A stretch of 46,863 nucleotides of DNA, taken from Candidatus Gastranaerophilales bacterium. GTDB lineage: Bacteria > Cyanobacteriota > Vampirovibrionia > Gastranaerophilales > Gastranaerophilaceae. The stretch is from the NCBI GenBank assembly GCA_947630535.1, contig CANRHZ010000010.1, positions 1 to 46,863 on the forward strand. The letters run 5' to 3'. The notes beneath the pieces were generated by a model that saw only the letters and a list, made by a program, of their open reading frames with translations, did not search any database and was not told where the DNA came from. This document shows positions 6,182 through 15,494 of the stretch, piece after piece; the first letter of the stretch is position 1; every line of letters starts with the position of its first letter. The translations under genes and the position numbers were made by a program.

Positions 6182-8383
6182 ATGCGGGATTTAGAAAAGA
6201 TGTTGAAAGACGGTGTAGAAAAAAATACACCCGACTATATTAAACATGACAGAGTTTTTAACTACTTAGACAATAACGAATTGGAATTTAAACTCACAAA
6301 AGAGATAATGGATAAATTAAACCTGAAATCCTGGTTTGAAAACTACAAAAAAGAAGCAATGGTTTCAACCGCAGGAATAAGAGGCCCGCAAAATATTCTC
6401 TACCCCCACGACACAAGGTTTCCCATTAATACGGTGGGAATTACCCTTGCCACTCTTGCAAAGGCGCTTGTTTTAAAAGATAAATATCCGAACAAAAAGC
6501 TTGTAAAATTGGTTGGTTGCGAGGTTAGATACAATTCAAAAATTTATCTTGATTTAATCGCAAGAATACAGGCAAAACAGGGCATTAAAACCCTTACATC
6601 CAAAAACAGAGAAACTATTCCTATCTGGCTTGCATCTTTTCTTGCATTCAAACTTGATTTGGTCGGGGCGGAATATATCACATCTTCCCACGGTATTTCG
6701 GTTAAAAACGCAACAAAAGACCTGAACAATCAAGGTTCACAGTTTTTGCCGGATGAGTCCATGGAGTTTGTTAACAAGATGGAAGAAATTTTAAACACGG
6801 TTTACTCCAAAGGCGAATATTCAATTAAATTTTCTTCGTCAGATGATAAATTAATTGATGAAACGGTTATGGAAAAATTAAATAACGGAATTGACCTTTA
6901 TGTTGAATACCTTAAAACAACCGTTGCAGGGGAGAATATCTTAGATAAAATAAGAAAATTCGATAAAAAAATTGTTATAGATTCGGTTGGCGGGGCAAGT
7001 TATCGCACCTTGAGCAAAATTTTAGAAAAACTCAACATAGATAAAACCTACGATTGGCTTAATACGGAAGAAGACCCGTTTTTCCATTCAATCGGAAAAG
7101 ATATAAAAGACGGCAAATTTTATGATTGGTCTTTGGATATAACGGTGAGCGGGAAAAATGAAAAAAATGAAAACTATTTCCCCGTTATAGAATCGCTTCA
7201 CTATGAAACAAAATTAAAAGATTATCCGACAGGGACGGTTTGTTTAATCACGGACCCCGATCATGACAGGCTTTCTGTCGTTCAAACAGAAGATATTAAA
7301 AACTTACCCTATGTTAAAAAAGCGGGAGTTGACTATTCAAAACTTGATGAAAACAGAATTTTATGTATATTTTCCGCTAATCAGGCCTTTTTGATGATTA
7401 TGGACTATGTCAAAGAGGAACTGAAAAAAACGGGGCAATTTGATAATCACACCCGCTTTATGGTTAAAACCACGGCAAGTTCAAAAAGCTGGGATGAGTG
7501 GGCAAAAAATAACGGAATTAAGGTTATAAATACCCCTGTCGGGTTTAAAGAGATTGCAAATGTTGTAAAAAAAGTGGAATACCAAATTGAAAAAGGAATT
7601 CAAGATATTGTTGTCAGGGATATTTTTAACAATGAAATCCACCTTAAAAATTCGCCCAGAATGATATTCGGGGGCGAAGAATCAGGCGGGATGATAATAG
7701 GTTCAAACGATATTATTAAATCAAATAACGGAAGGTGCGCCCTTTCCATGAGGGAAAAAAGCGCAACAGAAGCGATTATTGCGGCTTCCGGTTTAATTTC
7801 CTCTCTTGATATTCCGCTCTTTGAGCACCTTGAAAATGTTTATAAGAACAACAACATCATAGCAAAATACGACGTTAGGGACGATATAGCATACTACAAC
7901 GAATCGGAACCCGATATAGATAAATTAAAAGAAGAAAAACTAAAAGGTGAAGCCAAAAGAACAAAAAACGACGTTTTCTATCTTGCCCTTGCAATAGGAT
8001 ACATAGAAGGCAAATTGAAATTGGATAATATTAAAGAGATTTTATCAAAAACATTTAATAACCTCTCTTTTGATAACTTATTATCCGTAAACTTTGTCGG
8101 GGACGGGACATATTTGAATTTTAAAGACAAATTTATTGAAATTCGCCCCTCGGGAACAGATGCCAAAACAAAAGCATACGCAGGGGGCTCCAATAAAGAA
8201 GAACTCGGCTTGTATTCAAAAACTTTAGGTAACTATTCGGGTGAGTTAAACGATACCTATAAAAAATATATTGATGAAAATTACTTAAACAAAGTAAAAG
8301 AAATATCTTATGATATATACCTAAAATACGCTAAAGAAGATGCGGACAAAAGGACATTTAATATACCCGACTACGATTTTTAA
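6182..8383 (+). CDS. Alpha-D-phosphohexomutase family protein (phosphoglucomutase/phosphomannomutase type)
   Basis: 733 aa, longer than the usual 450-580. Family landmarks in order: VSTAGIRGP near the N-terminus; the phosphoserine loop ITSSHGIS (about 165-172); the metal loop DPDHDRLSV (about 358-366), where most members have DGDxDR; the sugar loop GGEESGG (about 497-503); and the phosphate loop RPSGTDAKTK (about 654-663). It interconverts hexose 1- and 6-phosphates; which hexose is unclear. First gene of a plus-strand run; the aminotransferase starts 19 nt later. The length comes from extra segments in the middle and C-terminal parts. Confidence 0.85.
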   Translation: MRDLEKMLKDGVEKNTPDYIKHDRVFNYLDNNELEFKLTKEIMDKLNLKSWFENYKKEAMVSTAGIRGPQNILYPHDTRFPINTVGITLATLAKALVLKDKYPNKKLVKLVGCEVRYNSKIYLDLIARIQAKQGIKTLTSKNRETIPIWLASFLAFKLDLVGAEYITSSHGISVKNATKDLNNQGSQFLPDESMEFVNKMEEILNTVYSKGEYSIKFSSSDDKLIDETVMEKLNNGIDLYVEYLKTTVAGENILDKIRKFDKKIVIDSVGGASYRTLSKILEKLNIDKTYDWLNTEEDPFFHSIGKDIKDGKFYDWSLDITVSGKNEKNENYFPVIESLHYETKLKDYPTGTVCLITDPDHDRLSVVQTEDIKNLPYVKKAGVDYSKLDENRILCIFSANQAFLMIMDYVKEELKKTGQFDNHTRFMVKTTASSKSWDEWAKNNGIKVINTPVGFKEIANVVKKVEYQIEKGIQDIVVRDIFNNEIHLKNSPRMIFGGEESGGMIIGSNDIIKSNNGRCALSMREKSATEAIIAASGLISSLDIPLFEHLENVYKNNNIIAKYDVRDDIAYYNESEPDIDKLKEEKLKGEAKRTKNDVFYLALAIGYIEGKLKLDNIKEILSKTFNNLSFDNLLSVNFVGDGTYLNFKDKFIEIRPSGTDAKTKAYAGGSNKEELGLYSKTLGNYSGELNDTYKKYIDENYLNKVKEISYDIYLKYAKEDADKRTFNIPDYDF

Positions 8384-8402
8384 ACAAAGAAGGACAAATA
8401 AA

Positions 8403-9659
8403 ATGGATAAAACAAAAAACAGTTTGAAGGCTAAGTTTAACGACTATGTACAGTCGCTGGAAACTTATATAATGTTTCAAATCAAACAACGTCAGCTTGA
8501 ATTAACGGAGGAATTAATCAAGAAAGACAGAAAACCTATAGCTTTATCTATGGGCGCTCCCGTTGATATGGTTCCAAAATTTGCCGTTGATACCTTAAAA
8601 TCGGTTTTGGACGACCCTTCAATTCATACCTATTCCACCCCGAAGGGTGAAACATATTTTCTTGAAGCAATTTCAAAGAGAATGAAAAAAAGGTTTAATG
8701 TAGATGTTGATTCCAAAACGGAAATTTTTTCTTTAATCGGCTCAAAAGAAGGTATTGCAAACATTGTAAGAGAGCTTATAAACCCGAGCACAAAAGAATT
8801 TGAAAAAGATATTATACTTTGCCCGAACCCCGGATATGCAAGCTATAAAGAAATGGTAAAAGTATCGGGGGGCTTATGTTACGGCATTCAAATGACCCCT
8901 GAAAACAACTATATGCCTAATCTTGAAGAAGAATTAAAGAACCTCATAAATAAAGGGTATAAAGAAGAAAAAATTAAAGCCCTGATTATAAATTATCCGA
9001 ATAACCCTCTCGGTGTGGTTTGCAGCCCTTCATATATGCAAGAGTGCGTTGATTTTTGTCTTAAACACAATATTATACTGATTTCAGATAATGCCTATGC
9101 CGAAATATACTTTGATGAAAACGATAAGCCAAGAAGCATTTTGGAATTTAGGGGGGCAAAAGATATAGCCGTTGAATTTCACAGTTTCTCAAAACCCTAC
9201 GCAATGACGGGCTGGAGGCTTGGATGGGTATGCGGCAACAGTGAAATAGTTTCAATGTTTGGCAAATTGAAATCCACAATTGATACGGGCATATTTAAAG
9301 CCCTGCAATTAACAGGCGCTAAATTGCTTGAGTCTGAAGAAGGGGAAGAATATATAAAGCAGGCAAATGCCAAATTCAAAAATAAAATACAAAACTTTGT
9401 ATACGGGCTAAATTCGCTCGGCTATGATGTTAAAATGCCTAAAGCCGCCTTTTACCTCTGGATGAAAATTCCAAAAAGATATGAAGGTGACTCTAAAAAG
9501 TTTGCGGACGATTTACTTGAAAAATCGGGCATTGTTGTAGTTCCGGGTGAAGCATTCGGAGATTTGGGAAAAGGATATGTCAGAATTTCCGTTGTTGCAA
9601 GCGAAGAAAACCTTAATACAGTGATTGAAAGAATGAAAATTGACGGATTTCAATATTAA
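8403..9659 (+). CDS. Class I/II PLP-dependent aminotransferase (aspartate/LL-diaminopimelate aminotransferase-like)
   Basis: 418 aa from ATG 8403 (AAGGAC upstream; the open frame extends further 5' without a ribosome site). Fold-type I landmarks: PNPGYASYKE, INYPNNPLGVV, ISDNAYAEIYFDE and the PLP lysine K264 in SFSKPYAMTGWRLGW. The C-terminal domain ends VRISVVASEENL. The nearest subgroup by motif is the aspartate/DapL cluster, which would place it in lysine/peptidoglycan or amino-acid metabolism, but the substrate is not decided. It lies between a phosphohexomutase and hisH, whose start overlaps its end by 20 nt. Confidence 0.85.
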   Translation: MDKTKNSLKAKFNDYVQSLETYIMFQIKQRQLELTEELIKKDRKPIALSMGAPVDMVPKFAVDTLKSVLDDPSIHTYSTPKGETYFLEAISKRMKKRFNVDVDSKTEIFSLIGSKEGIANIVRELINPSTKEFEKDIILCPNPGYASYKEMVKVSGGLCYGIQMTPENNYMPNLEEELKNLINKGYKEEKIKALIINYPNNPLGVVCSPSYMQECVDFCLKHNIILISDNAYAEIYFDENDKPRSILEFRGAKDIAVEFHSFSKPYAMTGWRLGWVCGNSEIVSMFGKLKSTIDTGIFKALQLTGAKLLESEEGEEYIKQANAKFKNKIQNFVYGLNSLGYDVKMPKAAFYLWMKIPKRYEGDSKKFADDLLEKSGIVVVPGEAFGDLGKGYVRISVVASEENLNTVIERMKIDGFQY

Positions 9660-10242
9660 AGTTGCAATAATAGATTATGATGCGGGAAACGTTAAGAGCA
9701 TAGGAAATATGCTCTCGTTTCTTGGTGTTGACTACATTATAACTTCAGACAAGAATAAAATTAAGGCTCAAGACAAGGTAATTTTTCCGGGGCAAGGGCA
9801 TTTTGAACAGGCGATGAAAAAATTAAAAGCCTTTGATATGGTATCTTTTATTCAGGATTTAACCTCATCGGATAAAGATTTTTTGGGTATTTGTCTTGGA
9901 TTACAGATTTTATTTGAAAAATCAGAGGAAGCTCCAAACATAGAAGGTCTAAAGATATTTAAAGGAGATGTCCTTAAATTTAAAAAAGGGAAAACCCCTC
10001 AAATTGGTTGGTCTGAAATAAAAACGACTGAAAATAACACATTTTTGGATGATGAGTATTTTTATTTTGTCAATTCATATTACATAAACCCGCTTGATAA
10101 AAATATTGTAAGTTCAACTTCAAACTACTACATAGATTACCCTTCATCAATTCAATATAAAAATGTTACTGCCGTTCAATTTCACCCTGAAAAAAGTTCA
10201 ATTCAGGGAATGAACTTTTTTAAAAAGTGGCTAAAAAAATAA
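9640..10242 (+). CDS. hisH: Imidazole glycerol phosphate synthase glutaminase subunit (HisH-like)
   Basis: 200-aa class I glutamine amidotransferase. It opens VAIIDYDAGNVKSIG, has the oxyanion strand PGQGHF, nucleophile C85 in GICLGLQ, and H182/E184 in FHPEKSS: a complete Cys-His-Glu triad. HisH supplies ammonia to HisF in histidine synthesis. No HisF or other his gene lies in this window, so the partner must be elsewhere; HisH/HisF paralogs also serve surface-sugar amidation. The start is a TTG inside the end of the aminotransferase gene, which implies translational coupling. Confidence 0.85.
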   Translation: MTDFNIKVAIIDYDAGNVKSIGNMLSFLGVDYIITSDKNKIKAQDKVIFPGQGHFEQAMKKLKAFDMVSFIQDLTSSDKDFLGICLGLQILFEKSEEAPNIEGLKIFKGDVLKFKKGKTPQIGWSEIKTTENNTFLDDEYFYFVNSYYINPLDKNIVSSTSNYYIDYPSSIQYKNVTAVQFHPEKSSIQGMNFFKKWLKK

Positions 10243-10253
10243 AGGATAAAATT

Positions 10254-11984
10254 ATGGATGAATTTAATTACGGATTAAGCATTGAAGAACTTGAAAAAAG
10301 GACGGATAAAGAATATTTAACAGAGAAAAAAATGTTAAAAAAAGACTCAAAAGAGTTCCTTAATTTATCGCAAGGGGATAAAAAAGCGCTTCAACACCTT
10401 GTAAAGGCTGCATACATTTTAGAAAAAATCAACACCACCCTTGATAACAGAAAAAATCACTCCTTTAAAAAATGGCTTGAGGGTGAAATCCAAAAGGGTG
10501 AAAAAAGAGCTCAATTAACAAAAATTTTATACGACGCCCAAAAAGGGATTTGCGCCGTGGATTGTGAATCAAATAAAATTTCGCTTGAAAAAAACACTAA
10601 AGAACTCCCCCAAAAGGGCTTATATCCTGAAGATTTAACGGTTGAAAAATTTCATCAAATCCTTATCAAAATGCTAAATGAGGGAAAAATTGATGAAGTT
10701 AAAACAATTTTAAACCAGCGCTCCGTTGTTGAATGGGACGGGGAATACTTAAAGGGGATTGATTATATCAATTATTTCAGTGAAGATTTTTCCTCTATGG
10801 CAAAAGAATTAATTTTGGCAAGCGAAGTTTCATCCGACAAAGATTTTAATGAATTTCTAAAATTACAAGCAGATGCCCTCTTGAAGGCTGACCCTATGTT
10901 GGATGCTTATGCGGATAAAAAGTGGGCAACCCTTCAGTACACTCCGCTTGAATTTACAATTACAAGAGAAAATTATGAAGATGAAATGACGGAAACCGTA
11001 ATTGAAAATAAAGAATTAAAGGAACTCCTTGATAAATACAAAATAACCCCCACCCCGAAAGATTTTTTGGGAGGCAGAGTGGGAATTATAAACAAAAAAG
11101 GAACGGAAGCACTTTTAAAAATCAAGGAATATCTCCCTTCTCTGGCTTCCAAAATGCCTTATTGTGATGAATACGAGCAAAATATCAGCCCCGATAAAGA
11201 AACAAAACAAACAATGGTAGATGTGGATTTAGTTGCCGTAACGGGAGATGTCGGACAGTTCAGGGGCGGAATTACTTTGGCTGAAAACCTTCCGAACAAC
11301 GATAAACTGTCTTTAACAATCGGCGGAGGAAGAAGAAATGTTTACCACAGACAAATAAGAACCTCTGACCCCGTTAAGCTTCAAAAGAGGCTGGATGCCA
11401 TATTGGATAAATCTCAGCACTCGCTCTATTTGGATGAAGCCGACCACTGGTTTACAATAGGGCATGAAAACGCACATTCGCTCGGGCCTAATAAAGGGAC
11501 AGAATCTTTAGGCAAATATACAAGCATAATTGAAGAAAATAAGGCAGATATGGGTTCTCTTGCATTTGTGGATTATCTTGTGGAGCTCGGGTATTATACA
11601 GAAGAACAAAGAAAACAGATTATAGTAACATTTATTGCGGATAACTTTTTAAAATCCAAACCGAATTTGGCTCAAGCGCACAGAGTAAGGTCGGTTATGC
11701 AAAATTATTTTATGTTTAAACATAATGCCTACGTTTTAAATTCGGACAATAAAATCCACGTTAATATTGATAATGTTGTTCCTGCCGCAAAAATGATGCT
11801 TGATGAAATTATAAAAGTTCAGATGTCTAAAGATTTTACAAAGGGCGAAAATTACGTTTTATCTAACTTTATTTGGACGGATGAAATGGAAATTATATCG
11901 AAAAAATTAAAAGAGGTTTCAAAAACTCTGAACGGAAAAGTAGTATCCGAACTTGCCGAAGAATTGCTTAAATCAACCGTTTAA
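10254..11984 (+). CDS. M49-like (dipeptidyl-peptidase III family) zinc metallopeptidase, HExxH variant
   Basis: 576 aa from ATG 10254 (AAAGGAT just upstream). The zinc site is HENAHSLG (H403, E404, H407) followed by EENKADMG about 25 residues later. DPP III enzymes have HExxGH plus EExRAD; some bacterial and plant members carry the five-residue HExxH form seen here. Expected activity is cytosolic removal of N-terminal dipeptides, or a related hydrolase role. No signal peptide. The gene begins 11 nt after hisH and is probably cotranscribed. Other regions (a VDVDLVAVTGDVGQFRGG stretch, then IGGGRRNVYHRQ) also look family-like but I could not assign residues. Confidence 0.75.
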   Translation: MDEFNYGLSIEELEKRTDKEYLTEKKMLKKDSKEFLNLSQGDKKALQHLVKAAYILEKINTTLDNRKNHSFKKWLEGEIQKGEKRAQLTKILYDAQKGICAVDCESNKISLEKNTKELPQKGLYPEDLTVEKFHQILIKMLNEGKIDEVKTILNQRSVVEWDGEYLKGIDYINYFSEDFSSMAKELILASEVSSDKDFNEFLKLQADALLKADPMLDAYADKKWATLQYTPLEFTITRENYEDEMTETVIENKELKELLDKYKITPTPKDFLGGRVGIINKKGTEALLKIKEYLPSLASKMPYCDEYEQNISPDKETKQTMVDVDLVAVTGDVGQFRGGITLAENLPNNDKLSLTIGGGRRNVYHRQIRTSDPVKLQKRLDAILDKSQHSLYLDEADHWFTIGHENAHSLGPNKGTESLGKYTSIIEENKADMGSLAFVDYLVELGYYTEEQRKQIIVTFIADNFLKSKPNLAQAHRVRSVMQNYFMFKHNAYVLNSDNKIHVNIDNVVPAAKMMLDEIIKVQMSKDFTKGENYVLSNFIWTDEMEIISKKLKEVSKTLNGKVVSELAEELLKSTV

Positions 11985-12010
11985 TTGAAGATATAATCCT
12001 AAAGTAAGGG

Positions 12011-12016
12011 TATAAT
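12011..12016 (+). promoter_or_regulatory. -10 box for a leaderless helicase mRNA
   Basis: GGGTATAAT with only 6 nt between the box and ATG 12023; transcription would start at or next to the start codon. No Shine-Dalgarno is present. Confidence 0.6.
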
Positions 12017-12022
12017 TTTTTT

Positions 12023-15000
12023 ATGCTCGAAACTATACCTAAAACAGTAAATAAAGTATTTGGCGGAAACTTTATAAAAAGAGTTTCTCAATATCTCCAT
12101 GACTGTATAAGAGAAGAAGTTCAAAGCTCTACATTCAGAAACCTTAAGGGAGATAAAGATAATAAGTGGGTTTTTCTTGAGGGCGATGAAGTTCTTTTTA
12201 CAAAATTTGATACCCCGCTCATACTTGGCGGGGATAATCCATATTTAACCGAATTAATGATACAATCCGAGGTTAATCAAAAGGAAAAACACCTTTTATA
12301 CGGCTTTTTGTTTTTGGTAGGAAAAAACGGCAGATTAAAAAAGAATAACGAATTTTTAACCCCTCTTTTATATGCACCATGCAAAATTGAAAGAATGGGG
12401 AAAAATCTTTCCGTATCAATTTTGGAAGATAACCTTTCTCTTAATACGGGCGCACTTTCTCAACTTATTAAAAAAGATGATGAAGATGAAATTGATGCAA
12501 TGCTTCAGGGGCTTATAGACGTTGTGCCCGAGCTTCCTTTAAATGAAGAAAAGCTTGAAATCTTTTTATCCACACTAAAATCAATCATTCCTGATGTCGA
12601 AATAGAAATGAACGGCTCAAATTCGGAATTGCTTCATCAAAATGAAGATGAGTTTTATTCAAATACAATTGAGAATATAGACGAATTTAACTTTGAAGAT
12701 TTTGATTCAATTGATGTTATAAAACAAAAACCCAAGGTAAATCTTGATAAGTTAATTTTAAAAAGAATGCAGTCGGTTATTTTAACAAAACGTCCGACCG
12801 TGACAGCCGGAGTTTTACATGAATTAACCTTAATATCGGAAAAAAGCCCCGGTGTTATTAAAGAAACGGCTCTTGGGGTGATACTGGATGAATATACGGG
12901 ACAAAAAGAAAAAGATTATAGAGACACTGCGTCCAAAGACTTTTTTCCCGTCACGCCGCTTAGTCTTAGTGATTCACAAGAAGAAGTTATAAAAAAGATT
13001 GAAAACAACAATTTTCTTGCAGTATACGGCCCCCCCGGTACAGGTAAAAGCCAGACTATAGTTAATCTTGTATCCCATTTAATTGCAAACAACAAAACCG
13101 TTCTTGTTGCATCAAGAATGGATAAGGCGGTAGATGTTGTGGCAGAAAGGCTGAATGAATTGGGTGCGCCTTTTATTGCTCTCAGAGCAGGAAGGGCAAA
13201 TTACCAAAAGCAGCTCTATTTTGACTTGCAAGAATTAATTTCGGGGAAAGTTGAACTCAATTCACAAGCTTATATGGATTCAGTTCTCGTGGATACACCC
13301 GATATGAAACAACTTCTTGATGAAATTTCAAGGCTTTCTTCTCTGGCAGAAAAAATCATACACCTTGAAGAAGAATACTATAAAAATTTTCAAGAAAAAG
13401 AACTCAACTTTCCCGCAAAAGAAAATTTCAAATATATAAAACGTGAACTTACCACAAATGAAATTGAAAACCTTAAAAATATAATGGAAAAACTAAAAAG
13501 TTACGTTAAAAAAGATAACATTATAACAAAGGTTTTAATTTGGTACACGCTTAAAAAAATTAAAAAAATCCTCAACATAAAAAGAGCGTTTAGCACTGAA
13601 GATATTATTAAAAAGCTTGATTTTGAGCTTGATACAGAAAATATTGAAGCAAAGCTAAGAGAAATTGAAGATGAGATATTAAAAACGGGAAACCTTCATC
13701 AAATTTTAAATAAAATTGAGGTTTTATCCTCTAAACAAAAAAAGCTTGCCGTTGATATCCTGAAAAATAAAAGAAGAAATTCAATAAAAGAGCTTCTTTC
13801 CGATCAGGAAAAAAGAAGAAGGCTTATTATCCACTCAAAATCCCTTGTTTCAAAAAAAGCAATGTTGCAAAATAAACTTCTCGAACAGGAAGATTTTAAA
13901 CCCCTTCTGAACGCTTTTCCCTGCTGGTGTACAACGACTTATGCAATTTCAAATTCAATCCCCATGAAAAGCGCTCTTTTTGATGTGGTTATAATAGATG
14001 AAGCAAGCCAATGCGATATTGCAAGTTGTTTTCCCATTTTATACAGGGCAAAAAAAGCAGTCATAGTGGGAGATGATAAGCAGCTTCCGCACCTTTCATT
14101 TTTGGAAAAGGCAAAAGAGCAATCGTTTTTAAATCAATACAATATTGATGACAAATACCAGTTAATGTGGAGATTTAGAACAAATTCAATGTTCGATCTT
14201 GCAAACTATTATTCAACCGAACCTGTTTTATTGGACGAACATTTCCGCTCCCCAAGGTCGATTATTGAATTTTCAAGCAACGAATTTTACGGCGGAAGAA
14301 TTAAGGTTATGAAAAATTCCGACGATAAAGACTCTCCCGTTGAATTGATACATGTGCCTGAAGGCAAGGTAGACGTAGATATTACAAGAAATACGGTTGA
14401 AGCTGAAGCGGTTATTAAGAAAATATCGGATATAATTGCAAAAGACGAGATTGAAAATCCTGATAATCCAACTTCCATTGGTGTTTTATCCCCGTTCAGG
14501 GCACAGGTTGACTTAATTAAAAAAGATATAATGCAGGTTTTCAGTTTGGAAACCATACAAAAACATTCAATAGAAGTAGGCACCGCCCATACGTTTCAGG
14601 GTGATGAAAAAGACATAATGCTTATGTCGTGGGCAATTGCGGATAATTCTAAATCGCAATCGCTCACCTTCCTGCAAAAACCGAATCTGTTTAATGTTGC
14701 AATCACAAGGGCAAGAAAAAAGATTATAAACTTCCTATCAAAAGCTCCAAACACAATTCCTGAGGGTCTTTTAAGGGATTATATAGAATACGTCCAAAAT
14801 GCAAAAAATATGCATGAAAACGGTTTAAAACAAAATTTTAAAAACGACTTTGAAAAAGAGGTTTATAAAGAATTAAAATTAAACCTTCCCGATAAAAAAA
14901 TTCAAGCGGGCTTAGAGATTGGCGGAGTAAGCGCAGATATTGTAATAGATAATACGGTTATAGAAATAGACGGTGTTCAAGATAGGGTAAAATCCCGCTA

Positions 15001-15133
15001 TACAAATATGAAAAAGCAATCCATATTGCAAAGGTGCAAATTTAAGGTTATGAGAATTACAAAAAGAGAATGGATAAATTCTAAAAATGCCTGCATAATA
15101 AGAGTTTTAGATAATATATCAAAAGAAAATTAA
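12023..15133 (+). CDS. SF1 (UPF1/DNA2-like) helicase with C-terminal restriction-endonuclease-like domain
   Basis: 1036 aa. An N-terminal region of unknown fold (1-300) precedes Walker A YGPPGTGKSQT (about 335-345), a long inserted coiled-coil-rich stretch (about 430-620), Walker B VVIIDEASQCD (about 655-665), motif III VGDDKQLPHLSF, motif IV SPFRAQVDLI, motif V AHTFQGDEKD and motif VI NVAITRARKK (about 891-900). The last ~110 residues (SADIVIDNTVIEIDG, later RCKFKVMRITKREW) look like a Vsr/DUF559-type nuclease fold with an acidic core. This resembles large helicase-nuclease proteins used in repair or phage defence; no partner gene is seen, so the role is open. Leaderless promoter, own terminator. 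Confidence 0.85.
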   Translation: MLETIPKTVNKVFGGNFIKRVSQYLHDCIREEVQSSTFRNLKGDKDNKWVFLEGDEVLFTKFDTPLILGGDNPYLTELMIQSEVNQKEKHLLYGFLFLVGKNGRLKKNNEFLTPLLYAPCKIERMGKNLSVSILEDNLSLNTGALSQLIKKDDEDEIDAMLQGLIDVVPELPLNEEKLEIFLSTLKSIIPDVEIEMNGSNSELLHQNEDEFYSNTIENIDEFNFEDFDSIDVIKQKPKVNLDKLILKRMQSVILTKRPTVTAGVLHELTLISEKSPGVIKETALGVILDEYTGQKEKDYRDTASKDFFPVTPLSLSDSQEEVIKKIENNNFLAVYGPPGTGKSQTIVNLVSHLIANNKTVLVASRMDKAVDVVAERLNELGAPFIALRAGRANYQKQLYFDLQELISGKVELNSQAYMDSVLVDTPDMKQLLDEISRLSSLAEKIIHLEEEYYKNFQEKELNFPAKENFKYIKRELTTNEIENLKNIMEKLKSYVKKDNIITKVLIWYTLKKIKKILNIKRAFSTEDIIKKLDFELDTENIEAKLREIEDEILKTGNLHQILNKIEVLSSKQKKLAVDILKNKRRNSIKELLSDQEKRRRLIIHSKSLVSKKAMLQNKLLEQEDFKPLLNAFPCWCTTTYAISNSIPMKSALFDVVIIDEASQCDIASCFPILYRAKKAVIVGDDKQLPHLSFLEKAKEQSFLNQYNIDDKYQLMWRFRTNSMFDLANYYSTEPVLLDEHFRSPRSIIEFSSNEFYGGRIKVMKNSDDKDSPVELIHVPEGKVDVDITRNTVEAEAVIKKISDIIAKDEIENPDNPTSIGVLSPFRAQVDLIKKDIMQVFSLETIQKHSIEVGTAHTFQGDEKDIMLMSWAIADNSKSQSLTFLQKPNLFNVAITRARKKIINFLSKAPNTIPEGLLRDYIEYVQNAKNMHENGLKQNFKNDFEKEVYKELKLNLPDKKIQAGLEIGGVSADIVIDNTVIEIDGVQDRVKSRYTNMKKQSILQRCKFKVMRITKREWINSKNACIIRVLDNISKEN

Positions 15134-15164
15134 ACCTTTTTCTTTTTTTGTATAAATAAAACAA

Positions 15165-15198
15165 GACTCCGCAAAAGTCTTGCGAAGTCAGCTTTTTT
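15165..15198 (+). terminator. Terminator after the helicase-nuclease gene
   Basis: GACTCCGCAA / TTGCGAAGTC (one wobble) with a 5-nt loop, then AGC and six Ts. Confidence 0.8.
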
Positions 15199-15251
15199 AG
15201 CTTAAAGATTTTTCTTGTGTTGTTAGGTGTATTTGTTGTTAAATGCTTAGT

Positions 15252-15494
15252 TTAAACCAATATATTTAATTTTGTTTCTTCCAACCCTTTTTCAATACTT
15301 TTTGCTCTTGATTGAATTGTATTAAAAAAGGGAAAGACGGTTCCGACAAACCCTGTAAAAAGTCCGCCTTCCACCATATTGTCTTTTGGAGAGGGAACAT
15401 CAATACCATAATTAGTCTGGACACCTGCTTTGAAGCTGATGTTCTTTCTAATTAGTGTATTATTTACATTATTTATTTCACTTATTTTTAACAT
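15252..15494 (-). CDS. Small lineage-type protein with ISFKAG motif (80 aa), function unknown
   Basis: Not assigned. The N-terminal third is Asn-rich and polar (KISEINNVNNTLIRKN), followed by ISFKAG, a Gly-rich middle with one short apolar patch (GGLFTGFVGTVFPFF) and an acidic/basic C-terminus. I associate such short leaders ending in FKA/FKG with gut Melainabacteria hypothetical proteins, from memory only. A weak AGGA lies about 15 nt before the start. It sits alone between two plus-strand operons and converges on the helicase terminator. Confidence 0.6.
   Translation of the reverse strand: MLKISEINNVNNTLIRKNISFKAGVQTNYGIDVPSPKDNMVEGGLFTGFVGTVFPFFNTIQSRAKSIEKGLEETKLNILV

Noticed and set aside
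13026-13035. C7 run in the Walker A of the helicase as another contingency tract
   Set aside because: Seven Cs are short for slippage and are explained by the Gly-Pro-Pro codons of a conserved motif.
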